Assembly: GCA_037693485.1 (NCBI GenBank)
Contig: CM075353.1
Coordinates: forward strand, 8,256,001 to 8,320,000
Origin: Kitagawia praeruptora
Lineage: Eukaryota; Streptophyta; Magnoliopsida; Apiales; Apiaceae
DNA length: 64,000 nucleotides
Direction of reading: 5' to 3'
The notes under the pieces are model-generated. The model was not told the DNA's origin. It ran no database searches and was given only the letters and a program-made list of their open reading frames with translations. Positions 11,461 to 24,949 of this stretch are shown here, piece by piece. The stretch's first letter is position 1. Each line of letters opens with the position of its first letter. A program made the translations under genes and the position numbers.

Positions 11461-14400
11461 TCATACAACTCGAGCAAGTTCAACTTCTCTGTCATATACA
11501 TAGTTTTCACCATTATCAGCCTCCCCGGATGCATAACTAATCTGTTCCTAAAGAAGTAAACAGTGTTAGTATATCATTTACACAGAATGATAATCTCTAA
11601 TGCATAACTGTAAAAGTGACAGGCATGCTATAAAATAAAATTATCCTTTCACATGTTTGCTAAATCTTTAATGGTTGGCCAATGATGGAGTTATCATTTA
11701 CAACTACAATTCTGGAATTCTATTTGTATAATGAAAATTTGTTATGGTGACTCATCAAGGTGCGACTTCAGTGATAACTGAAGACCAAGCACTAGCAGTA
11801 CCAAATCATTGACAATAATTAGCTTAAGAGCACTTGTGATCGGACGGTATGATAATAAGCATCGGGTGATTAAGGTGGGAACATTGCAAGGCTGTAAAGC
11901 CAGTTATTGTTCATGTATCTTTCTTATTCCAACCTTAAACTTTTGTTTGTTTTTCTGCACGACAAAAACTATATAAATTACTCTGGTCGTGACCGTATGG
12001 ACTGGAGAGCAACATCTGACAATTCATAATCTGGTCGCTGTTGAGTATGTGGAGTCTTCCTACATATATATTCTTTTGTAACTGGAAACCTCTAAGATCA
12101 ATATTAATAATTATAATGCCAACTGTGAAGTGTGGCTCGACTTGTCAAACTTCAAATAGTTGCCTTGTTTGATTTTTTTCTTGTTATCAAGTGATTTTGT
12201 TTCACTGTTATAATCCTGAGCAGTAACCTGACCCCGAAGACCAAGGGTAACAACCAATTGACCAATGACATGTGGGACACATCCCTAAAATTACAGCCAA
12301 GTTTAACTAGCGGAAGTACTAGATAAATACTTACTTCAACAGGGATGTCAACTGGGAACAGATTTATGCTCTTGGGATTGAATCTGAAAGCACTGCAAAA
12401 AAGAAATCGCATGGACGGATGAATTAATTAAAAGACAGGATGAGAACAAATAGAATATACAAGTTACAGTCCACATAAATTCCTCAAATCCGGAAAAAGA
12501 TATTAGGTGACCATCACAGGTATGTCTAATTAATCAAATCCAAAACACTATTTAAATTTATATATAGATAGTATGATGAGGTAATTTTATGCTTGGTCCA
12601 AAAAATAGTTGCAACTTTTAAGCACCCTTAAAAAAGAAGTGGAACAAGATGAAGGAATCACCTGCGAGTCAAAACAAGTTGCCACACATATGGAATGAAG
12701 AATTCCTCTGGGTGACTCTCTTGTTCATATGTAAAGCGCAACTGAGTGAACATCTGTCAGAGAAGAGGAAAAAAGATCAATAAAGAGAAAAGTGAATTTA
12801 GGCATTAACTGACCATTAGTAATTATGTACATTACACATACCTTCATTCCTTCACCTCGCCATGATCTGCAATTGATTATTATGACTTGAAGTACTTTTT
12901 CCACTGACCACTCGCCTTCCAATTTTTGGGCATCAATGCGGCTATTGAAAAAATCTAATACCTATAAAAGCAGAAGGGTAATCAGCCTGCCAGCTAGCAA
13001 GGGATTATACACAAGAATACATGTATACTAACTTAGCACAATATTTCTTAATAAAATGTCAAATAAACTATACACACTAGAAAGAAAAGGTGTCGGTAAT
13101 CTGTGGAAAACTGAAAGGGAAGAATATTAAAAGTGAAAGTTTTTAGACATACAGTAAAAATGTTCTCCAGCAGCTCATTAAAGCGTGGATGAGACTTGAA
13201 AGGCAGAAATATCTCCTGCCGCTGTAATATTGCATAAACAACCTAGACCAATGAAAATATTGTCAAGAATGACCATGAAGACAACATCATATTTATTTTA
13301 TTATAATTGACAAAGGCCTTAACAAAGCAGTAGCAAGTACAAAGCAATGTGACGATACCTCAGGATTTCGCGGTAAGGCATAAGTCAGAATCACATTTAA
13401 TATTTCAAGTACGATCCTCAAGAAATCTGTGTAAATATGCAGTTCTGAGGACTGCAAGAGAAGAAGAAAAATCGAGTTTTAATGCACAAATTTTGAATGA
13501 CAGTTAAAAAAAAGATACTTAGGTTGTGTTCGCTTGGATGTAATTAAACAGAGTTTGAAAAGAATGAAATTTGACTAAATATGTCTGCACAAGTATTCAT
13601 TTCTTCCTCCATTCCGTTTCCCTCCCAATCTCGTCAGAAATTATTTGCAGCCCTCATAGTTCGGGCCTTGTCCCTATAATTTTCTATCATACCCTTATTT
13701 TCTTCAGATATTTTTATTTAAATTATCCTCACATTCCTTTACTTCCAGGAAAACACAACCTAGTATCTCAAGAATTACGATGTAGGAGAAGAGTGTACTG
13801 ACTGCCATATCGTCTGTGACGCTGTCACCATCTTTTAATTCACCATTGAAAGAATGCATCTTATTATTTTTCATCCCTGCTAATTTTGTGTATCTGGATT
13901 GTAAAAACAGATCAAGCCATAAACATGAAACAGTCAAAAAAACTCAAAAAAACTAATATTCCAAACTGATTAGATAAGCATACAAACAAAGTTGTCTGAG
14001 TTCAAGAAATATATAAATACTAAGCTCACATATGAAATAGAATACCTTCGTGAAAGCATATCAAATAAGCTAACTAAAAGTTGTGAAGCATATGCACTCA
14101 GGTGATGGACATGAGGTGCCATGTTTGCCAAAGTTGCTAGACAATTCGTATGGAGATACACATCCTGTCAAAAATTAAAGGAACATGTGTTAGAAATTTA
14201 GAATAAAATAATACCAAAAACTTAAACCCTCTAGTTGAGATGATTTGTATAACACGATGCATGAATTTATGTCAAAGTACATGTCAAATTTACTGATGCT
14301 ACAGAATAATGATAGTTACTTGGTGCCAACAATGTTTAACAGATTGGAAATCCTGGCTCTTAAAAGATTGCTGATAATGAAAGCTAATGTTTAGCCATTA

Positions 14401-17400
14401 ATATGTACAGTATAAAAAAATGCTACCTTCCACGTCACATGAAACAAGGCATATGTTGATCATAGTAATTCTGACAAAAGATACTAAAAAAATAGCAGAA
14501 CATATACTTGTACTATTTGGAGACATCAGAACATACCCGCAGTTTAGACTGGTTGTTCTTTAGAGTTCTTATAAGAATTATGACCATGAGAGAGCCAAGA
14601 GAACTGTTATGAAGAAGACGCTCTTTGTACCATGGGACAGTAGGAAGAACCTGGGCAAAATGCTAAATTTTAAGTACTTCGTTCAAGTTCAGAGGCTGAA
14701 GTGAGCCAGTAATATATAAAAGGAATGCCGACTTACCAGCTTGTGGACACTAGCATTAAAAGAGGAGTCCTGACTTAGTATAAGAAGGATGACCAGCACC
14801 ATATAGATTTGATTGGATCTCCTACTTGCAGGATCATATAGTGTTTCCAGCAATGGCATCAACTGTGATTCATTAAAGTACAAAGATTAGTGAAAGCTGC
14901 AAGCAGGTGATGTAATTAGATAAAAAAATTATTCACTAGCGAAATGTAAGGAAATAAAAAACAATTAGATGAAATCAGGTAAGCAAGTATCATATGTACA
15001 AATCACTGAAGCTCAAGCTGATAATCAACTCATCTGGAGGAGATAGTGTTTATGTTGGTCGTAAACATTCTTGATCACATACCAATTACTAATTTTAATA
15101 TTAACATCAGACATTTCAGGATACTTGCCACTCGGATCTACAGTTGAGGGAAAAAGGAAAGAACAGTTGGAATTTGGAACTGAAGTCTGAATGATGTGTC
15201 ATCGCTCATTCCTGTTCTCCAACAATTTATCTTTCATAAAGGATCCATGTCTCCTTTGGCATGAAATTATAAGTTTATTACTTGATTATCAATGTAATTT
15301 GACCTAATGTGCAGTCCAAATCTGTTGTATAATTGAGGACTCAGGGTCTACTTTCGACTATCCTACACCTTAGAATACTTTATTAACAAATATTAAAAGT
15401 ACAGATAAACATTAATAAATATCTTAAATTACCTGCAAATCTACAAAGTACAGAAATTATTACTTCATAATTTCTTGCCTATATAACCCAAAAATTATTT
15501 TATAAAAAAATAGATACAGTATATCCCGCTCACGAAGCAGGGTTTAGGGAGGGTACCACGTACACAGACCTCATCTCTATTCCTAACAGTAAGGAGGCTG
15601 TTTCAGTAAAGACCTCCAGCTTTGACAATTTAACAACAGCAATAAAAACACACACGTAAGATGATATTTTATGCTGTTCCAACTTCCAATATAGTAGACC
15701 TATATAAATTTGAAGTGTGAGTTAACTGGCAAAAAAAATACACCCACAAAGAGATTATTTGTTCAAGGAGAATATATTAGAGTTCCATTTTTTATATTCA
15801 AAATTTAATAAATACAATTCTTAATTTCATAAAATTAAAACTACGAAGTACATAACATGCACTTATCTCTGATTTGTTGTTACCCTAAACTCTAATAAGA
15901 CATAATGAATAGTCATTATGTATGTAACCATATTTTATAAGTTGAAGTAGTAAATAACCCAAAGGATGAACTTCGTTCTTTATATATGCAAAATAAATAA
16001 GTATGGCGCCTATTTTGGAGTAGATGTAAAAAAAATTCAATCAAAATTCAAAAGGCAATCTCAAAAAGTGGTACTGATACTGAACTCAAAGGCTCATGCA
16101 TTTCAAGTCACTGAGAAACCTAGATAGAATTAGAACAAAGGAAGAATACTGTAGTTTGAGGGATATGATGTTTATCAAGGGCCTGGCATCATGCATGTCA
16201 GACTAGTATGACACTAAATGTGAGTTTAACCAAAAAAAAGAGAGGAGGATGTTGTGTGTACCAATGTTTCTAGATCTGTTCGCACCAAGATATACTCAAG
16301 AAAGTCTGCATTTCCATGTACTAATGAGTAAAGCAGAAGAACAGCACCTTCATCTTCCAATGACCTGAAAAGACTTGACCTTTTAGACCAACTTCATATA
16401 ACCATTGAGAAAAAAATATAGAAATATATGGCACAGGTTTGAGTGTGCTGAACATAGATCAGTCGCAGGCTAGTACCAGGGGACAAGTACAACGCAAAGT
16501 CGCAAACCCTCAGGAAGCATTTAGCAAGTTCATAACCGATGAGTTTTAACAGCTGCAGTGCATTAAATGGTAGAATCTACCTAAATACTCACTTCAGCAG
16601 GCAGTAAATGGAAAACAAACTATTTCATCATGTCAAGCCACAGACAATGGGATAATCTTAGAGAGGAGTCATGGGCCAGGGAAAAGATGGCAATATAATA
16701 CGTTAATTGGAAATTACTAGTTTTAATATCATCAAAATCTATAGAATCACTACATATTGACAGATTCTACTAAACAATTTGTTACCAGTTTAACAACCAT
16801 AGCAGGATAATATTTCATAAGAATCTTCAATAACATTCTACAATATAATATATAGACTGTTTTAGGGTATAGTTAAGGGCGTAAGGCATGCGTACATCTA
16901 AGGGGGGGGGGGGGGGGGGGGGTTACATTGGGTGAGTTTGTGTTATATTTAGTACACAAAAACTAAAGCAAAAGATGTCAATTAGACATGAGAAGCTCCA
17001 AACTTTAATTTGCCCAATGCATTTACCAGATTAGCAAAAAGGTTACTGTAACACTTACATGCCAAGACTATCAAAGAGGGAAGCATAAGGTATAGAAGGA
17101 CCACGGTGTGCATTTCCCTCGACATCAGCACGATCAACTGCAAGCAAGTATTTCACTAAGTATAAACAAACATTCAAAGAAGTGCAGGATTATAGAATAA
17201 CAGCTCTTACATTCAACATCCCTTGCATATTCCAAGGCCTTGCAGTAAGGATTTTCAGAGAGATAAATTTCTTCTTTTAGGACAGAATCTGAATTTGCAT
17301 CATCATCAAACTTTAATTTCCCAGGTTCCACTATACATCTCCGGAAGTGAATGAGAGTAAGTAATATATTAAGACTGCTCTCAGCTAATGGACTTTTCGA

Positions 17401-20400
17401 AGTTTCACCACTTGGACTGCCAATGAAAGAGAACGGAAGCCACACCAAATTTGCTGCATATAATGAAATTATAAGGCCATATCTTTAAGAAAATTTAAAA
17501 TTGATTTTTTGTGTCAAAAACTAAAAACAAGCGAATGCAAAAAATAAAAATGAATGCAAAACAAGAATTTTCAAAGAATTTAATAAATTTTTAAGACGTA
17601 GGCAATAATTCACCTATCTTTCAAAGCATAACAAAATATGAATTACAGAAAAAAAGTTACACAAGACTGGTTAATACATTTGTCCTACAATGCAAAATGT
17701 CAAAAGACGCTTGTGAGTGAAAACTTTTAACGCGAGTATTTGAAGTATTTGAAGTTAATAACTAAATTACCAGCTGCAGAACGGACTCTATGCAAAACAC
17801 CAGGATGACTGTCTTCCGCAAATATAGCGTAAGAAGCACTATTAGAAGGAAACTGAGGCCGAGTAATGTAGTTAAGTAGCAGCCTGCGAACAACCAGACC
17901 AACTATATATTCTTTCTGCATATTTAGTAACAGCTAAATTAACAAAAAAGTAATATTGAAAACCGCAGGTTTAACATAGTGCAAAATTTTGTGCTCTTAA
18001 CCTGAACCATTGCTGCATCTATAAATGGGTGGGCATCTTCTGGACCTGGTGACGGCCCAGAAAGAAGCTGAGTTGACATGGAGACAAGCATGAAGTTGAG
18101 TAATTCATGGTGGAGGATATATGTGTCCGCACTTAAAACACATAAAAACAAACGGAATTAATAAATTTTTTAACTGCCACTAGAAAAAAAGAATAAAGAG
18201 AAGTCCACAGCGCATACCTTACATCTACTAATCCAATAAATGTTAGAGCACCATGCAAAACAAAATGTTCTATACTTTCATCTGCATTAAAACAAAACAC
18301 AAAGTCTTTAGTCAACATTTGTCAGACAAACGCTCAACCATGCATATATAATGTGATCTGAAAAGTTAAGAGAGGCCAATAACAGATTGTGTGTTATCCT
18401 GTTATGAGGTTCCTAGAGCCTAGAGAATTCAAGTTATGTCCAAATATGACTTGATAACATAAAGTTCAGTTCAATTACGTACACAACTTGAACTTTACTT
18501 GTGCTTAGAGACTAGGGCTCGAGTCTTTCAAACTTTTTATTCTTCAGACCCTGATTCGAAAATTTTAACTCATAACAAGAACAGTTTGACATTTTAATTT
18601 TTTACAAGAAGCCTAGGAAGCACCGACACGCCGATTTGGGTGCCGTATGCGTGTCGGACACGGCCGACACGGCCCCGACACGGGGACACGGCTGAGGACG
18701 TGTCGGACATGCCAGGTGGCGTGTCGTGAAGAAAACGCGGTCGACACGCGTCCGACACGCGGGGGACACGCGTCCGACACGCGGGGGACACGGCCCACTG
18801 ATGAGGCCCATAAAAAAAGCCCACAATCCATAAAAAAAGAACCCAGCCCAGCCTCTTTAATATATATACATACACTTAATATATATACATACACTTAAAA
18901 AAAGCCCACAATCCATAAAAAAAGAACCCAGCCCACAGTCCACTTGTTTTGTAAGACACTTAAATATTATTATGAATGAAGATGTTTAGTTTATGACATA
19001 TACAAAATATATATATTTTATTAGTATTTTTTTTTTGCCGTGTCCCGTATCCAGGACACTTCGGTAATTGGCGTATCCCCGTGTCCCGTGTCCCGTATCG
19101 CCGCACCCGAGTCGGTGCTTCCTAGCAAGAAGCACATGAATGCTTACACTTGGACAGGCAAAAACTCAAGAATCAGAAGAACGACACTTTTACTAGTGAA
19201 GCAAGCAAAAAAAAATTATCTCAACTCGTTTTGAAACTTGATTCAGGTGCAGTTTATTAGTTAACAAAATTGAATGAGGACTTCTAAATTACCAAGTGCT
19301 TCTGAAGATTTTAGTATCAACTGAAAATGATGTTCGATAGGAAATTCGAAAAATAACAGTAATGGTAGTAAAAGATTTTTATTCTTCAGACCCTGATTCG
19401 AAAATTTAAACTCATAACAAGAACAGTTTGACATTTTAATTTTTTACAAGAAGCACATGAATGCTTACACTTGGACAGGCAAAAACTCAAGAATCAGAAG
19501 AACGACACTTTTACTAGTGAAGCAAGCAAAAAAAAATTATCTCAACTCGTTTTGAAACTTGATTCAGGTGCAGTTTATTAGTTAACAAAATTGAATGAGG
19601 ACTTCTAAATTACCAAGTGCTTCTGAAGATTTTAGTATCAACTGAAAATGATGTTCGATAGGAAATTCGAAAAATAACAGTAATGGTAGTAAAAGATTTC
19701 TCGGTACATGTTTTAAATGAAATTTACCATCTTTCAACTTTGGAAATATCTAAAACAAGTTTGCATGTAATCATAATATGATTCTATCATAGCAATATCT
19801 AATAATATTTTAATACAAACCCACATGAGAAATACTTAAACAATAGAAGTCTAAAATCATCATACATTAATTAAAGTTTCTCATCACTTTGATTGCCAAT
19901 CTTAGGTTTCATCATTCTTGCCACTAAGATGCAATGTTCCCACTTCTTTAAATCAAATTTTTTACAGGTCCAAAAAACATTAATTAAGATACCACTCCGC
20001 CTAATAAAGATTTGGAAGAAAGTATTGTTACAAAAAAGCCCTATGAGAAAGAGAGTGTGTATAAGAATGCACCAACTTGGTAGATATTCCAACAAGGAAA
20101 AGTAGAAATATCAAATAGGAGTAACGACATCTTGGTTTTGAAGGTAATGTATACTGTAGAGTATCATTTACTAAGTTTTATACATTCTTTAGGCTTATTC
20201 AAGTGAATTATAGAACACAAGAGACAAGACACATCATCAAATAACAGGAAAAAGAAACACAAAAAAGACTGTGGGCCTTTACAAAATGCAGACATGTGCT
20301 GACATAAATTGGTCCCTTGTGATATATAAACCAAGTTGTTAATTCAGAGAGACAAGTGATGGCCTGATGGGGATCAGCCCGTATTTGATTACTATCGGAC

Positions 20401-22538
20401 TGGTTTGACTTAGTTTATAGTTTATATATATTCCATTAGGGATTTATTAATTCTATTTTAAAGCATATTTATTCCTCAATTTTATTAAGATCCATTTCTT
20501 TTCCTAAAGCGGTTGGAAACTTCTTAAAGTATTAGTTATTCTGCAGTTCAATCACTCAAGATTGTTAACTTCAATAATTTTAACTACTGTCCTACATCAA
20601 TACGGCAGTGCTCTCTCGTGTTTTCTCCTTTCCCCAAATTGTATTGTGAAATCAAAAATGAACCTGATATATCATTGACTGCCTAAAGCATCTTCACTCC
20701 TAAAAATTTCCTTTTTAATTTGAAAATCCTGTAGTATATAAAAAAATATTGACACATAATTTTAGGCCTGTATAGAATATATAATACTTAGGTTGCTTTA
20801 CTGGTAATAAATGCACTTAACAATCACAATCTTAATTCTCAACTGCCTCTCTTTTGTACAGGTGAGGTCTATAGGTAACTGAAATCAATTCTATAAAAAT
20901 GTATCTTAAAATTCCACATACTATGTACTCGTCCCAAATGATATATGTTAACAGTCATGAACAGGAAACAGCGTAAAATTCTTCATGTTTAAAAAACAAT
21001 GAACTGAGCACAGTGTAGTTACCTCTGGGGAAACTATCAGGTAGTTCCTCAATACCATCCACGGACAGGCACAGTTCCTCATATATATTACCTTTTGAAT
21101 ATTCAATAAAGTACTTGAGGAAAACAGATGAGAGGTGAAGTGCATTTACAGCTTTGTTCAAGACCACAGATGGCACACCAGAAGAAGATACTAATTCATG
21201 TAAACACCATCCGAGGTGGATTAAGATCTTGGCAAGATGCCTTGTAACGCAATTGTTCTGTGCTGCGCAATTCAAAAACGACTAACATCTCAAAAACATG
21301 TACGAGGTCGTGTAAATTTTAGGATACTGGAAGGTAAGAGTGGAAAAGCATGTGACTCGCGCACATGTTACTCGGTCCGAAAAATAGAACTAGAAGACTT
21401 CAGAAAAGTTCCAATCACAAGCTTAATCTATCACTCTATACGTATTATATATGTGTGTGTGCGCGTGCGTGTGCATGCGCGTGCGTGTGCGTGTGCATGC
21501 TTTTTTAGATGGCAGAAGACCCCTATGGTATGAGAAGAAGCCTGACAATATGCACGGTTACGATTTTCCCCATACATCCTAGAGCAGCAGGTATTTGTGT
21601 GTGTACATATATGGTAAACTACAACTATTCTGCAATAATGGTAACATAACAAAAAAACAAACTAATAAATGCCGAGTGTTAATACTGCATAAAACTCATT
21701 GCTCCAAACCAGCTGCTCTGAAATTGATCCAAGTCCAGCATAGTTCTTCCTCGCTAAACAAACTAAGACTGTCAAGTCCTAACAACATTACTCGACCTCT
21801 ATTTAAACAATTCAACTTGCAACTTATCGAGTCATAACAAAATTCATACTAGCTCTAGTGTAACCCTAAGACACCCGACTAATCATAGTATCCTTAATTT
21901 TTACTCTCTACTAATTCCTTTCACTTATCTCACATTACGATCTCGAAAATAACATTCTAACAAAATGCATACAAGCTCGAGAGTATAAGCCGAAGACACT
22001 CGACTAAATACAGTATCCTCAAGAGTGTAAGCCTAAAACACTCGACTTATAATAGCGTCCTTAATTCCTACTCTCTACTAATTCCTTTCAATTATATCAC
22101 ATTACGATCTCAAAAAAACACCATAACAAAATTCATATTAACTAAGACACTCTACTAATCATACTATCCTTAAATCTTCCTCTCTACCAACTCCTCTCAC
22201 ACTACGATCACGAAAAAACACCAAAATCGATGATCGATAAATAAACCGACACATTTACAAAATACACAATTCGAAGCTAAATTCCACAATTAACCGAACA
22301 ATAAGAACACAAATCACACAAAACTGAACTCATCAAAAAAACAACAAAACAATCACTAACCGAAGATTTTGCAAGCTTCGTTAACACGATGCGAAGGCCA
22401 CCGGAGATCAACCGGAAGCTGCAGCAACTGCTGCCAGTACTCCGACATTATTGGAAACGACTTATCTCCGATGAAAGTTCCGATCAGGTACTCCGCCGTG
22501 TCGTGCGGCCGCCGCGGCGTTGACGGCACTCCTCCCAT
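11461..22538 (-). CDS. Dymeclin, 18 exons, 723 residues
   Basis: Dymeclin is a Golgi-associated protein needed for Golgi structure and vesicle traffic in animals; its plant role is poorly known. Exons on the minus strand: 22361-22538, 21023-21262, 18218-18281, 18002-18131, 17771-17915, 17211-17453, 17059-17137, 16262-16364, 14737-14862, 14537-14650, 14046-14164, 13803-13893, 13359-13451, 13153-13242, 12842-12961, 12662-12753, 12335-12392, 11461-11547. Phases join without a stop: 2172 bp, 724 codons. Landmarks are MGGVPSTPR at the start, RHLAKILIHLGWCLHEL in exon 2 and SINLFPVDIPVE near the end. I chose the ATG at 22538 because it gives MGG, the N-myristoylation position known in animal dymeclin; an in-frame ATG at 22559 would add seven residues. 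Introns 2 and 8 are large and hold insertions. Confidence 0.93.
15515..15625 (-). mobile_element. RTE LINE 3'-end fragment (SINE-like) in a dymeclin intron
   Basis: Reading the minus strand gives GAAACAGCCTCCTTAC, then GAGGTCTGTGTACGTGGTACC, CTCCCTAAACCCTGCTTCGTG and AGCGGGATATAC. That is the order seen at the 3' end of the RTE element in this window (39500-39590). It is a decayed 3'-end copy, either a truncated LINE or an RTE-driven SINE, lying between dymeclin exons. Confidence 0.7.
16901..16922. repeat. Homopolymer G tract in a dymeclin intron
   Basis: About 20 consecutive G follow TCTAAG. Such tracts are prone to length error, both biological and in sequencing, so the exact count should be treated as uncertain. 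Confidence 0.95.
18530..19698. repeat. Tandem duplication (~320 bp) in dymeclin intron 2
   Basis: The block from about 18533 (TTTTTATTCTTCAGACCCTG) to 19376 is repeated at about 19377-19698, ending AATGGTAGTAAAAGATTT in both. Without the MITE inserted in copy 1 the copies are close to identical, with a few substitutions such as ATTTTAACTC against ATTTAAACTC. The duplication came first, because only one copy has the MITE. Confidence 0.92.
18613..19125. mobile_element. hAT-type MITE, 513 bp, with 8-bp TSD and empty site
   Basis: The ends are CTAGGAAGCACCGAC and the exact complement GTCGGTGCTTCCTAG. The flanks are both CAAGAAGC (18605-18612 and 19126-19133). The uninterrupted copy of this site, TTACAAGAAGCACATG, is in the second tandem copy near 19445. 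The interior is unusually GC-rich for this window, made of many CCGACACG and GGACACG words, which creates several spurious open frames on both strands. Confidence 0.95.
21450..21502. repeat. GT/GC microsatellite
   Basis: Alternating purine-pyrimidine sequence made of TGTGTG, GCGTGC and CATGCGCG words lies in intron 1 of dymeclin. Such runs can adopt Z-DNA and vary in length. Confidence 0.85.
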
Positions 22539-22599
22539 AGCACCGACACTACAGTACACGTACTGTATCTATCTGTGTGTGTAAAGATCTGTATAGAGA

Positions 22600-22660
22600 T
22601 GTTTTCGATCTTAATTGAAAGAGATTAGTGTAGACAGAGAGAGAGAGAGAGTGAAGGTGT
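22600..22660 (-). promoter_or_regulatory. CT-rich leader upstream of dymeclin start
   Basis: On the coding strand this is a run of CTCTCTCT about 100 bp before the ATG, beside TTTCAATTAAG. CT/GA microsatellites are common in plant 5' UTRs and core promoters. No clear TATA box is seen, which fits a housekeeping gene. Confidence 0.4.
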
Positions 22661-22929
22661 TGTGTGAATTGTATGTATAGGTTTGGGTGTATGTATAGAA
22701 GTGCACAAGGACTTGCAATATCAACAATTTTGAACACGTTAGACGCGTGATTCAGAGCAAAACAAATGCTTAGTGTAAATAACTTGGCAAAAAAATTGTT
22801 TAAATGTTTTCAAATTAATATAAATAAATGGATCTTTTTATTATTTAACATGAAAAAACATTCATTATTTGCTTTACTATGTGCCCGTCTGGCAAAAATT
22901 AAAATGAACTTATAACTTACTTATTTCGA

Positions 22930-24512
22930 TAACTTTAACTATAAAGTGATTTATTATTTTATGAGAGTCGACTAAGAGTGGATAGACGCCCCCTCCCCAT
23001 ATTGTTCCTATCTACCTCATTCTCCATTGGGAAAATTATTTTTAAAGTCCCTGAACTATTACCGTTTTTTTTTCTAAGTTCCTGAACTAAAAAAGTGAAT
23101 TTCTAGGTAATCAAACTTTTGAATTTTTCCCATCGCAATCCTTCCGTTAGATTTTGACTAACGACCGTTAGTGAATGATTTATTACTATTAGGCATTTTT
23201 TATGTAAGTCCCTAAACTATTAGGCATGTCTTATGTAAGTCCCTGAACTATTAGGCATTTCTTATGTAAGTCCCTGAACTGAAAATTTATTTACTTTCAT
23301 TCTTTTTAGTTTAGAATTTTATTTATTTTCTTTTTTAACTTTGCATATATTTGTGTTTTGAAAAACATTAAAGACTTAATATATATGTACAATGTTTTCA
23401 TTTTAACTTTGTTTATATTTATATTTTTAGTAATTTTTATAAAGTCGGTGTATACAATATAAAAAATTGTTTAATTTATTCCTGATATGTAAATTTTAGA
23501 TGTATATCACATTTTGGCGAATGATTTTTTTATATAATTTCAATAAATTAGAATATATAATAAGTTCATGTATTTTTATAGTTTAGTTAACATTACTATT
23601 TTATTAGTTATTGAAAATAGAAAAGATAACATGTTTTACCTGAGAAGGAAAATTTATTAGTTAATAGTAATAATAAGTAATTAAGTAATTATATATGCAA
23701 AGTTAAAAAAGAAAATTAGTAAAATTCTAAACTAACAAGGATGAAAGTAAATAAAAATAAAAGAGTAATAAATGTGATTTTTAATATAAAATTGAGATTT
23801 AAATTTAAATTTTCAGTTCAGGGACTTACATAAGAAATGCCTAATAGTTTAGGGACTTACATAAGAAATGTCTAATAGTAATAAATCATTGACTAACGGC
23901 GTTAGTCAAAATCTAACGGAAGGACTGCGATGGGAAAAATTCAAAAATTTGATTACCTAGAAATTCACATTTTTAGTTCAGGGACTTAGAAAAAAAGATG
24001 ATAATAGTTCAAGGACTTTAGAATTAATTTTCCCTTCTCCATTTAAAGCCTTATTGAACCCTTCTAATTCTGTTTCAGTCCTCCATTCATTCTTCTACAT
24101 TTTCTTTTTTTCCGAGTTTCAATAAAATCGAGAACCTTATGTTAGGCTTTTAATTTAAATCTGTTCTGTGTTGAGTTTGTTCCCAATTTATTTGGATTTT
24201 GTTTATTCTCTCACTTGTGTGAGAGTTTTGCGTGTTTTTGGTTTGTTTTGCTGTAAATTAATATCCGGGATGTTAGATCTGCGGGATTTTCAAGGTTTTG
24301 ATTTAGCGATGAAAGTTTTTATGGGATTGCATTTATGGTCGATAGCTCAAACCAGATATGGCGAAACGGGTACATGTACATACATCAGTTTCAATCAATC
24401 GCTTGATGGTATATCCAAGAGATCTAGGAAGACTGAATTAATCTGCGTCGATTATTTTTGTAGATGTCGTATGTCTTTTTATTAGTGAATTAAATCCTTT
24501 ATTCAAAAAAAA
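22930..24512 (+). mobile_element. Non-LTR retroelement related to that at 7776, inserted in a MITE
   Basis: It is flanked by perfect AACTTACTTATTTCGA (22914-22929 and 24513-24528) and ends with an A tract. It shares the ATGAGAGTCGAC start motif (here at 22962) and an AATAAAATCGAGA segment with the element at 7776. The first 32 bp before that motif are extra. A 1-kb MULE is inserted inside it; without it the retroelement is about 570 bp. I see no protein in it. Confidence 0.78.
23029..24034. mobile_element. Mutator-like MITE (1006 bp, ~200-bp TIRs, 9-bp TSD)
   Basis: The terminal inverted repeats start GGGAAAATTA and run about 200 bp, including CGTTAGATTTTGACTAACG and AGTCCCTGAACTATTAGGCA. 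The flanks are both TTCTCCATT (23020-23028 and 24035-24043), the 9-bp duplication typical of Mutator elements. The interior is AT-rich with no coding region. Confidence 0.93.
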
Positions 24513-24949
24513 AACTTACTTATTTCGAAAAAAAATTCGTATTTGTATATATTTTTTTTAAATAAAAATGTGTATGGGGAGTTTAATAATCGTTATCATG
24601 CAAAAATAAGTTACTTATTTCAGAAAAAAGTACATATTTTCTAATTTTTAATTTTTTATCTAAAATAAGTAATTTATTTCTGAAAAATAAGATTTTCCAA
24701 ACAAGCTCTCTATTATGCTCTTGTTTGAATCTTGTTGGCTATTTTTTTTGCTTATAATCCGATATTTGAGTCAGTTTCGTGCATCTTGACTAGAATCAAC
24801 CGGCCCGTGGTGGATAATCTTATTAGCTCTTTCTTACGAAACAAAGTGTTAATAAAATTGTTTAAGATTTTAAAAAATGAGTATCTGAGAGAAAGAATGC
24901 CCTAAATACCCAATTTTTGGGTACCCACTTATCAAAATACCCACATTTC

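Larger units (their letters stand above)
22880..24710. mobile_element. MITE split by a nested retroelement
   Basis: The left part (about 22880-22929, TGCCCGTCTGGCAAAA... then AACTTACTTATTTCGA) and the right part (24513 to about 24705, ending AAATAAGATTTTCCAAAC) together match the intact MITE at 63525-63745. The interior between them is a later insertion, described separately. Confidence 0.8.

Noticed and set aside
15515..15625. tRNA-derived SINE with its own promoter
   Set aside because: No A or B box is present; the sequence matches the RTE 3' block instead.
18594..18898. Overlapping GC-rich open frames on both strands
   Set aside because: They lie wholly in the hAT MITE at 18613-19125 and arise from its CCGACACG repeats; no known protein resembles them.
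22369..22584. Plus-strand frame across dymeclin exon 1
   Set aside because: It is the antisense shadow of a conserved exon.
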